From NCBI GenBank assembly GCA_036378735.1, contig DASUVX010000188.1, positions 1-31,315 of the forward strand: a DNA stretch of 31,315 nucleotides. The letters are read 5' to 3'. Origin of the DNA: GCA-003244245 sp036378735 (GTDB lineage Bacteria; Actinomycetota; Actinomycetes; Mycobacteriales; Pseudonocardiaceae). Of this stretch, positions 16,641 to 23,036 are shown piece after piece. The notes under the pieces are model-generated. The model was not told the DNA's origin, did no database searches, and saw only the letters and a list, made by a program, of their open reading frames with translations. Made by a program: the position numbers and the translations under genes. The number at the start of each line of letters is the position of its first letter. The stretch's first letter is position 1.

Positions 16641-17618
16641 TCAGTGCAGGGTCAGATGCAGCCGTACGGTCGTACCCGCCCGATCGCTGTGCAACTCGAG
16701 GAGATCGCTGAACTGCCGGGCCAACCACAGCCCGCATCCGCCCACCTGGCCAGGTGGGCGCGGCAGCTGGCCGGCCAGCGGGTCTCGCAGGCCGGTGCCG
16801 TCGTCGCTGACCTCGCACAGAAGCGACTGGTGACCAGTCCAGACCTGCAGCACGCCTGACCCACCGCCATGCTCGATCGCATTGGTCGCGATCTCGTCGA
16901 CGGCCTGCACGAATGGCTCGACGGACTGCGAATCCGGGCAGACCTTGCTGGCATGCGAGGTCACAAAATCCCGCAACGTGGCCAGCTGTTCGGCCCGGCT
17001 GAACTTCAACCACAGGTTCGGGGCCGGCAGCTCGGGCAGTGGCGAGGAGTTGCATTCGATATTGAACGCCACTGGATCGGCGTAGACCGGGCTGTGCCGG
17101 AGCTGCCTGCACTCCACCAGCTCGGGGTGGGTACGAGCGACCTGCGTCAGGACATCTTGATCGATCACATTGGTGTCGTAGGCGCACATGAGCGTCACGT
17201 CGGTGTCGTCGAGGGCACTGTTCAGCAGCGACTCGTAGCGAATCCACTCCTTGGCCTCGGGTGCCGTTCGGGCCGTCCACCACGGCTCCCCGATGATCCG
17301 CAGCCGGCGCCCGTTCCGGCGTGCCCGGTGCGCCGTGCGGTACATGGCCGCCAGCGCACGCACCGGATGCCGGTAGCACCGGCTGCTGGCACCTAAAGTC
17401 ACCCGCCTGACGTCGCCGCCCAGCGCCGCCTGCAGCCAACCGGTATTACGGTCCGTGGTAGCGATGTGGATGGCTTCGTCGCGCTCAAGACCGTCGCGGA
17501 TGAACGGGACGGTAGCGGCGAGGAACTCCTCCTCGGATCCGTACAGCAACGCCTCGTGCGTCAACGACCCACCACCCGTGGACGCATCCCCTTGTTCGGT
17601 GGCGGCATGGCACAGCAC
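16641..17618 (-). CDS. MEDS sensor-HATPase anti-sigma kinase, copy 1
   Basis: 325 residues from GTG 17618, preceded by GGAG seven bases upstream; the longer TTG frame to 17681 has no ribosome site. The N-terminal half is a MEDS (DcmR-type) sensory domain: HEALLYGSEEEFLAATVPFI, RHPVRALAAMYRTAH, IGEPWWTAR, YESLLNSAL, VARTHPELV. The C-terminal 130 residues are an RsbW-like HATPase: VDEIATNAIEHGGG (N box), DDGTGLRDPL and GGCGLWLARQFSDLLE (G boxes). Such proteins bind and phosphorylate STAS antagonists and hold a target protein, often a sigma factor, inactive. It is a tandem paralogue of the next gene. Confidence 0.85.
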   Translation of the reverse strand: MLCHAATEQGDASTGGGSLTHEALLYGSEEEFLAATVPFIRDGLERDEAIHIATTDRNTGWLQAALGGDVRRVTLGASSRCYRHPVRALAAMYRTAHRARRNGRRLRIIGEPWWTARTAPEAKEWIRYESLLNSALDDTDVTLMCAYDTNVIDQDVLTQVARTHPELVECRQLRHSPVYADPVAFNIECNSSPLPELPAPNLWLKFSRAEQLATLRDFVTSHASKVCPDSQSVEPFVQAVDEIATNAIEHGGGSGVLQVWTGHQSLLCEVSDDGTGLRDPLAGQLPRPPGQVGGCGLWLARQFSDLLELHSDRAGTTVRLHLTLH

Positions 17619-17709
17619 GCCCCCACTCCAACCGTACGACCGCTCCACTGCTCGCGTATGCCCCGCGAGCCGGCGTTCCAAACGTCGGCCGGGAATGCGG
17701 GCGCCGTTT

Positions 17710-18666
17710 TCACTCGAGTGTCAGATGCAGCCGTACGGTCGTCCCCGCCGAATCACTGCGAACCTCCACGAGGTCGCAGAACTGGCGGGCCAACCACAGC
17801 CCGCAGCCACCCGCTCGACCGGGCGGAAGCGGCAAGTGCCCGGCCAAGGGGTCGCTCAGGCCCGAACCGGTGTCGCTGATCTCGCACGACATCGCCTGCG
17901 GCTCGGTCCAGATCCGGATCACGCCCGATCCACCGCCGTGCTCGAGCGCGTTGGTCGCCACTTCGTCGACTGCCTGCACGAACTGGCTCACGGACTGCGC
18001 AGCTGCGCCGGCCCAGGTGGCGTAGGAGGTCATGAACGCGCGCAAGGTGGCCAGCTGGCCCAGCTGGTTGAAGGCCAGCCGGAGCGCGGAAGACGGAGGC
18101 GGGGGCAGCGGCCGCGAGTCGCATTCTGCGGTGAACACCGCCGGATCGGTGTAATTCGGGCTGCATCGGGTCCCGCCGTCCACCACCAACTCCGGATGGG
18201 TCCTCGCCACCTGAGCCACCACCTCGTCGCCCACCACCCGAGTGTCATACGAGCACAGGACGGCGGCGTCAGCCGAGGCCAGGGCGACGTTGAGCAGCGA
18301 CTCGTTGCGGACCTGTTCGGTCGTCTCCGGTCCCGTGCGGGCTGTCCACCACGGCTCCCCGATCATCCGCAGGCGCCGTTTGCCCGCCGCTTCCCGCACT
18401 GCACGGTTCAGTGCCGCGAGGGCCCGCACTGGATGCCGGTACCACTCGCTGCAGTCGCCGAACACCAGTTGCCGGGCGTCGGCGCCGAGCGCGCCCCGGA
18501 GCCAACCGGCATTTCGGGCGGTGGACATCACCCAGATCAGGTCGCCACGCCCCAAGCCCTGCCGGATGAACGGCAGCGTGCATGCCAGGAACTCTTCTCG
18601 CGACGCGTAGAGCAGGCCCTGATGCACCAACGACCTGCCACCGCGGCTGGTGCCGTCAGTGCTCAC
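17710..18666 (-). CDS. MEDS sensor-HATPase anti-sigma kinase, copy 2
   Basis: 318 residues from GTG 18666, with GAGGAGGAAGG seven bases upstream. The order of domains and many blocks match copy 1: LLYASREEFLACTLPFI, YRHPVRALAALNRA, IGEPWWTARTGPE, VARTHPELV, then VDEVATNALEHGGG, DTGSGLSDPL and GGCGLWLARQFCDLVEV. The two last exon-like blocks are also close at the DNA level, so a tandem duplication is likely. The input half differs more than the kinase half, for example WVMSTARNAGWL against HIATTDRNTGWL, which fits divergence in what is sensed. It is divergent from the coiled-coil gene. Confidence 0.85.
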   Translation of the reverse strand: MSTDGTSRGGRSLVHQGLLYASREEFLACTLPFIRQGLGRGDLIWVMSTARNAGWLRGALGADARQLVFGDCSEWYRHPVRALAALNRAVREAAGKRRLRMIGEPWWTARTGPETTEQVRNESLLNVALASADAAVLCSYDTRVVGDEVVAQVARTHPELVVDGGTRCSPNYTDPAVFTAECDSRPLPPPPSSALRLAFNQLGQLATLRAFMTSYATWAGAAAQSVSQFVQAVDEVATNALEHGGGSGVIRIWTEPQAMSCEISDTGSGLSDPLAGHLPLPPGRAGGCGLWLARQFCDLVEVRSDSAGTTVRLHLTLE

Positions 18667-19025
18667 CGCGTCGCCTTCCTCCTCGCCGGACGGCGCCAAG
18701 CGCGTTACCCACAATCGCGACCTACCATCACCGCGAACTTATCAAACCTCCAGTACCTGGCTGTCGCCGCCGGTCTGCGCGCGCGCAACCCTGTTGTCGG
18801 CGCGCGCAACGCGCACTCGTTGTTCCGGCCACCGTGCGCATTGTGAGAATAAGACTTTCCCGTTTACCCGTTCATCCGACGTTTGCTGCGCCGACATCTT
18901 TAGAGTCCGTGCCGTCATCTCGAGGTCGTCCGTTGGTGATCTCGGAGTGACACCCTGATATGGGTATTCAGGCAACCCGTCTTTGTCCCCACGTGGGCCG
19001 CGGACCTGCTGCGGACGGAGGAAAC
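18667..19025. promoter_or_regulatory. Divergent intergenic region with repeated GCGCGCAAC motifs
   Basis: About 359 bp between MEDS copy 2 and the coiled-coil gene. CGCGCGCAAC occurs at 18780-18789 and again at 18801-18810, the second continuing as GCGCAACG, the half-site of the palindrome at 16173-16186. A weak plus-strand promoter is possible: TTGGTG (18933-18938), 17 bases, TGATAT (18956-18961). No small gene is evident. Confidence 0.35.
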
Positions 19026-19511
19026 ATGACCGACCGTGAACTGCGCGTGGCGATCCGGCAGCGATTCGACGCGCTGCGAATCGCGGTGCAACAGCGCCGC
19101 GCAGAACTCATTGCCGAAACCGAAGCCGAGTTGCTCGAGCGGTGTCAGACCGAAAGCGAGCGCATCGAGCAACTGAACCGGGGGCTTCAGGAAATCACTG
19201 ACGAGGCGAACCGGAAAGCTGTTGCCTTGCTCCGCGAGTTCGAGGACCTGGCTGACGGTGGGCGCTGGAAAGGTATTCGGCAGGCGATGTTCGACGTTCC
19301 CCGCGTCTGCCGGGTCAATGCCGATCGCAGCCAGCGTCACCGCACGTTGATGGCGGATATCGACAAACAGACCGACTTGGCACTGCGGGTACTGGATCGG
19401 CAGCAGGCCAGCCTGCTGCGCGCGCCTGACCAAGCCCGGACCTTGATGGCTAAAGGAGCCCCCGCGATCGTCACCGGCCTGATCCCGCCAGCCCGCCTAT
19501 CCGAAGCCTGA
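19026..19511 (+). CDS. Hypothetical coiled-coil protein
   Basis: 161 residues from ATG 19026, with GGAGG five bases upstream; the frame opens at 18960 but the ribosome site fixes the later start. It is almost all charged helix with a long predicted coiled coil (residues 10-75: RQRFDALRIAVQQRRAEL, EAELLERCQTESERIEQL), no signal peptide and no membrane helix. The C-terminal end is Ala/Pro-rich. I do not recognise a family. It is divergent from MEDS copy 2 and ends 41 bases before palindrome copy 2. Confidence 0.7.
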   Translation: MTDRELRVAIRQRFDALRIAVQQRRAELIAETEAELLERCQTESERIEQLNRGLQEITDEANRKAVALLREFEDLADGGRWKGIRQAMFDVPRVCRVNADRSQRHRTLMADIDKQTDLALRVLDRQQASLLRAPDQARTLMAKGAPAIVTGLIPPARLSEA

Positions 19512-19551
19512 CCCCCCTCCCGCCAACCACCCGCCAACCACCCGCCAGCAA

Positions 19552-19615
19552 CCCGACATGGAGACATATCGGGGTGAAACGGCCTCCGTTTACCCCGATA
19601 TGTCTCCATGTCGGG
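19552..19615. repeat. Dispersed palindromic element, copy 2
   Basis: The outer 24 bp are the same as in copy 1 (19552-19575 with their complement at 19592-19615). The tip differs: AAACGG pairs with CCGTTT around CCT, with one bulged G. The full stem is again about 30 bp and the element again 64 bases. It lies between the convergent stops of the coiled-coil gene (19511) and the response regulator gene (19626), where it could end transcription from both sides. Confidence 0.9.
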
Positions 19616-19625
19616 GGTCGGGAGG

Positions 19626-20303
19626 TCAGCGGGTGGGGGGCTGAACTAGGCCGGTTTGGTAGGCGGCGGCTACTGCTTGGGCCTTCTCGCGAACGCCGAG
19701 TTTCATCATGACGCGGGCGAGGTGCGTCTTGACGGTGGCTTCGCTGATGAACAGCTCCGTCGCGACATCGGCGTTGGACAGGCCGCGCGCCATCAGCGAC
19801 AGCACTTCCCGCTCGCGTGGTGTCAGCTGAGCCATCTCCGCCGGGGTGGGGGTGTGCGGCTCAGGCCTGGCGGCGAACTCGTCGATGAGCCGGCGGGCCA
19901 CGGCGGGGTCCAGCCAGGCTTCACCGGCGACCACCGAGCGGATCGCGTGCACGATCTCAGCGGGGGCGGCGTCCTTGAGCAGGAAACCCGAAGCGCCGGC
20001 GCGCAGCGCGGCGTAAACGGCCTCGTCGATGTGGTAGGTGGTGAGGATGATCACCCCGATGGGCTGGCCGCTGGGTGCCGTCAGACCCTCGTCGACCACG
20101 GCACGAGTCGCGGTGACGCCGTCGGTGCCCGGCATGCGAACGTCCATGAGGACCACATCCGGCCGCTGGGAGCGGATCTGGGTCAGTGCCTCCGCTCCAT
20201 CGGCGGCTTCTGCAACGACGGTGATGTCGTCCTCGGCGTTGATCAGCATCACGATGCCTGCTCGTACCAGCGGCTGATCGTCAACTACCACGACTCGGAT
20301 CAC
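19626..20303 (-). CDS. NarL/LuxR-family response regulator
   Basis: 225 residues. The receiver domain has the acidic pair VVDDQ at 8-9, the phospho-acceptor Asp54 in VLMDVRMPGTDG, LTTYH and the Lys in LLKDAAP. The C-terminal LuxR-type HTH spans roughly 160-215 (LTPREREVLSLMARGLSNAD, EATVKTHLARVMMKLGV). It is the DNA-binding output of a two-component system. Its ATG overlaps the stop of the kinase gene by 4 nt, so the two are translationally coupled. Palindrome copy 2 lies just past its stop. Target genes are unknown; the upstream secreted-peptide gene is a natural candidate. Confidence 0.93.
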   Translation of the reverse strand: MIRVVVVDDQPLVRAGIVMLINAEDDITVVAEAADGAEALTQIRSQRPDVVLMDVRMPGTDGVTATRAVVDEGLTAPSGQPIGVIILTTYHIDEAVYAALRAGASGFLLKDAAPAEIVHAIRSVVAGEAWLDPAVARRLIDEFAARPEPHTPTPAEMAQLTPREREVLSLMARGLSNADVATELFISEATVKTHLARVMMKLGVREKAQAVAAAYQTGLVQPPTR

Positions 20304-21607
20304 GCTGACACCTTCCCCTGGTTGCCGCCCTGATGGCTGCCCTGGTATCCGGGTCCATCGCCGGAGGCGCGCGCCACGGTCCTGTCGCGGACTGTCCCGT
20401 GCGCGTTAGTCGGAAGGGGTAGCGTCGCAGCCAACCGGTAACCACCGTTGTGGTGGGGTCCGGCCTGCAGCCGCCCGCCGGCCGCCTGAGCCCGTGCCCG
20501 CAGGCCAGCCAGGCCGCGACCGACCGACAGCGCCTGGCCGCGGTTCGCCGCCGCCGGGTTGAGATCGTTGTCGATCTGAATGAGCAGGCGGGCGTCTTCC
20601 CAGACCAGCCGCAGGTGCGGGTAAGAATTCACGCCGGCGTGTTTAAGAACGTTCGTCAGGCCCTCTTGCATAATCCGGTATGCGGCGAGGTCGATACTGG
20701 GATCCAGGTTACGTGGTGTTCCCTCGACGTGAACGGTGACCGGCATCCCGGTCTCTCGTAAAGAGGTGAGCAGTAAAGGTAAATCGCCCAGTCCCGGTTG
20801 TGGTCCTAATTCGCCGAGGCCGGTGGCGCTGCCGGCAGCGCTGGCCTCCAGCACGCCGAGCAGCCTTCGCAGCTCTGCCATGGCCTGCTTGCCCGTGCTC
20901 TCGATGTGTGCCAGTGATTGCGTGACTTGAGCGAAGTCCTTTTCGGCGACGCGGGAGGCGCCGGCGGCCTGCAAAACGATCGCGGTCACCGCGTGAGACA
21001 CGATGTCATGGAGTTCGCGGGCGATCCTGCTTCGCTCCGCGGCCACCGCTTCCCGGACCGTCTCGCGTTCGCGCTCCAGCTCCTCGACGTGTTGCTTGCT
21101 GGCCCGGGTCACCCGACCCGCTCCCCACGCGCCGACCGTGGCGATGACGAGAAAGATGGCGTTGGGAATGAATGAATAGAGTTGGTCGGCAAGATTGTCG
21201 TTAACTCTGAACGCCACGCTGGCGCCGAGCCCGATGGGGATGAAAGATGCGAGCAGGGCCAGCACCGAGGTCTTCTTGCGGCGATGGACGGCTACTGCGT
21301 ACAGCGCCACCGGGACCCCTGCGACAGGGGTATACCACGTCATGATCGGCCATCCGGCCACGCTGAGGATCCACTCAATGGCGAAGACGGCCACGGGTGC
21401 TTTATCCCGCCAGGCAAGGGGAACGAGCATTAACACCGCGAACAGCCAAATGAAGATCAACCATGGCGCGGCCGCCAGATGGATCAACTTGAACCAGGAG
21501 GCGAAGAAGAAAAGGTTCAGCAGGAAAAGCGCCGGGATGAGGAAGCCGTTCTGTTTTGCTGACGGCGAGAGGTGGATGCTCCTGGGTGGCCAACCCGGAA
21601 TTTTCAT
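20300..21607 (-). CDS. Membrane sensor histidine kinase (HisKA_3 type)
   Basis: 435 residues. The first 165 contain about five to six membrane helices (FLIPALFLLNLFFFASWFKL, WLIFIWLFAVLMLVPLAW, VFAIEWILSVAGW, VLALLASFIPIGL, NAIFLVIATVGAWGAG) with short outside loops. The HisKA_3 dimerisation helix follows, with His200 in RIARELHDIVSHAV. The HATPase has EGLTNVLKHAG (N box) and GRGLAGLRARAQAAGGRL (G box). It resembles DesK/LiaS-type kinases that sense membrane or envelope signals. Its ATG overlaps the stop of the secreted-peptide gene by 4 nt. The gene looks less GC-rich than its neighbours in the membrane part. Confidence 0.92.
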   Translation of the reverse strand: MKIPGWPPRSIHLSPSAKQNGFLIPALFLLNLFFFASWFKLIHLAAAPWLIFIWLFAVLMLVPLAWRDKAPVAVFAIEWILSVAGWPIMTWYTPVAGVPVALYAVAVHRRKKTSVLALLASFIPIGLGASVAFRVNDNLADQLYSFIPNAIFLVIATVGAWGAGRVTRASKQHVEELERERETVREAVAAERSRIARELHDIVSHAVTAIVLQAAGASRVAEKDFAQVTQSLAHIESTGKQAMAELRRLLGVLEASAAGSATGLGELGPQPGLGDLPLLLTSLRETGMPVTVHVEGTPRNLDPSIDLAAYRIMQEGLTNVLKHAGVNSYPHLRLVWEDARLLIQIDNDLNPAAANRGQALSVGRGLAGLRARAQAAGGRLQAGPHHNGGYRLAATLPLPTNAHGTVRDRTVARASGDGPGYQGSHQGGNQGKVSA

Positions 21608-21915
21608 CGTGGCGGAGGTGATTGATTAGTGGGGACCTGCTGAGCGGGCGATGGTGTGCCCTGTCGGTTTGTCATTCCGGCAGAGTAGTCGTGGCAGACG
21701 CCTGGTTTGTTGCCCCGGCACCCGTCGGGTTCCCAGAAGTTTGTAATGCCATCGTTCGCGACGGCAGGGGCTGCCATCGCCATAGGCGCTCCCGCGAATG
21801 TAAAAGCGGTGGCCAATAAAAACGCCGGAATCGCTATCATGGCTCGTTTGCGCATCGGCCGGCCGGCGACACTTCTCACGATCCCCACAGGGGGATATGT
21901 GTCAGAAGAGCTCAT
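21604..21915 (-). CDS. Small secreted peptide with two cysteines, coupled to the kinase gene
   Basis: 103 residues from ATG 21915, with GGAGAAG upstream. The N-terminal signal sequence includes MRKRAMIAIPAFLLATAFTF and ends APMAMA, with likely cleavage before APAVAND. The mature peptide of about 55 residues contains NFWEPDGCRGNKPGVCHDY, two Cys eight residues apart that could form one disulfide, then a Pro/Gln/Ser tail. I recognise no family. The stop overlaps the kinase ATG (ATGA), so it is made in step with the sensor. It could be a ligand, a cofactor or a cell-wall peptide. A second ATG at residue 21 (MRKRAM) is a possible shorter start. Confidence 0.7.
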   Translation of the reverse strand: MSSSDTYPPVGIVRSVAGRPMRKRAMIAIPAFLLATAFTFAGAPMAMAAPAVANDGITNFWEPDGCRGNKPGVCHDYSAGMTNRQGTPSPAQQVPTNQSPPPR

Positions 21916-22001
21916 CGACTTCTCCTCGGCTGGCCGATTGGTAATTATTGTCCCACCTGCCTTGGTCGGAGGCAACCCGCCATAGCAGCTGCTGTAGTCG
22001 G

Positions 22002-22007
22002 ATTATA
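22002..22007 (-). promoter_or_regulatory. Candidate -10 box of the peptide-kinase-regulator operon
   Basis: A consensus TATAAT on the minus strand, in an AT-rich patch about 87 bases upstream of the peptide start. No good -35 is seen at 16-18 bases. It lies just past the end of the sigma factor gene, so the operon could also receive read-through from that gene. Confidence 0.4.
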
Positions 22008-22023
22008 ATTGCATAGACCATCT

Positions 22024-22782
22024 CTACCACACCGCTCGGCCACCTGCCGTCCACTCGGTGAACAACGGGGGCTGCCCGCTGGTGCTTGCCGCTCTCGCCG
22101 CTGCTGGCTTCGTTTTGGGGCCGGCGGCCGGCGTCGTGGTGAGCAGATCGCGCAGCCGGTTCAGCGCCCGATGCTGGGCCACCCGGACCGCGCCGGGCGT
22201 GGATCCCACCGCCTCGGCGGTCTCCTCCACCGACAGTCCTACCACGACCCGCAGGTGCAGTATCTCGCGCTGTTTGTCCGACACCGCCTCCAGCAACCTG
22301 GCCATCCGCCCGGCGAACTCGCCGTTCATCACCTGTGCCTCCGGGCCGTCGGTCAGATCCGTCGTGTCAGGGAGGTCGGCAACCGGCTCGGTGCGATTGC
22401 GCGCCGCCGACCGGTGGGCGTCGGCCACCTTGTGCGCGGCGATGCCGTAGACGAAAGCAAGGAAAGGGCGGCCTTGATCGCGGTAACCCGGCAGGGCCGT
22501 CAGCACCGCGATGCACACCTCTTGGGCCACGTCATCGGCTGAGGTGAACGTCCTCTCCTGACCGCCGACGCGGGTGCGGCAGTACCGCAGCACGAGGGGG
22601 CGGATCCACCGGAGCACACCGTCGATGGCGGCGGCGTCACCGTTGACCGCAGCGCGGACGAGGGTGTCGCGGTCGCTGCTCGCTGCGTTGACTGCCGCGG
22701 TGCATGCCGTCTTGACTGCCAGCGCGCACCGCGTGATGGGTGCCAACGACGCTTGTGGATCGAGTACTGAGACCGTAGTCAC
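22024..22782 (-). CDS. sigD: SigD/ShbA-like RNA polymerase sigma factor
   Basis: 252 residues from GTG 22782 with AAAGGGG seven bases upstream. Region 2 has LVRAAVNGDAAAIDGVLRW, VLRYCRTRVG, ADDVAQEVCIAVLTALPGY and PFLAFVYGIAAHKVADAHR, a pattern I know from mycobacterial SigD and Streptomyces ShbA. Region 4 is KQREILHLRVVVGLSVEET and AEAVGSTPGAVRVAQHRALN. The 45-residue Ala-rich N-terminal extension and the basic C-terminal tail vary in this group. SigD is normally followed by its anti-sigma gene rsdA; here the downstream gene is the secreted peptide, so the usual regulator is absent or elsewhere. The gene symbol is by similarity and could denote a paralogue. Confidence 0.75.
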   Translation of the reverse strand: MTTVSVLDPQASLAPITRCALAVKTACTAAVNAASSDRDTLVRAAVNGDAAAIDGVLRWIRPLVLRYCRTRVGGQERTFTSADDVAQEVCIAVLTALPGYRDQGRPFLAFVYGIAAHKVADAHRSAARNRTEPVADLPDTTDLTDGPEAQVMNGEFAGRMARLLEAVSDKQREILHLRVVVGLSVEETAEAVGSTPGAVRVAQHRALNRLRDLLTTTPAAGPKTKPAAARAASTSGQPPLFTEWTAGGRAVW

Positions 22783-23002
22783 CGGGTGCCCCTTTTGCTG
22801 ATTGACCAGCCACCGTGTCAAGTTCTGGTGTTGCCTCGCCCTGCGTGGGGACAAATATGTCGGACGGCCAGGGGCTAGTCGTCCGTTCCACGGACCATCT
22901 TCGGCCTACCGCAGGACCCGCAGGGCGCATACATCAGCTGTGGTAGTCCCGGCGGCGCTGCTACATCGAAGAGCTCATCAGACTGGCGGCGTGCCTCGGC
23001 TA

Positions 23003-23030
23003 TTGATGCTGGGGTCGGTGCGGGTATACA
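23003..23030 (+). promoter_or_regulatory. Candidate promoter giving a leaderless peptidase mRNA
   Basis: TTGATG (23003-23008), 16 bases, TATACA (23025-23030), then six bases to the ATG at 23037. This spacing places the transcription start at or next to the A of the start codon. No ribosome site is seen before the ATG, which fits a leaderless transcript, a common arrangement in actinobacteria. Confidence 0.45.
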
Positions 23031-23036
23031 GCGCGG

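Noticed and set aside
17455..18846. 463-codon forward ORF opposite the MEDS genes
   Set aside because: Antisense shadow; both reverse frames have MEDS and HATPase motifs.
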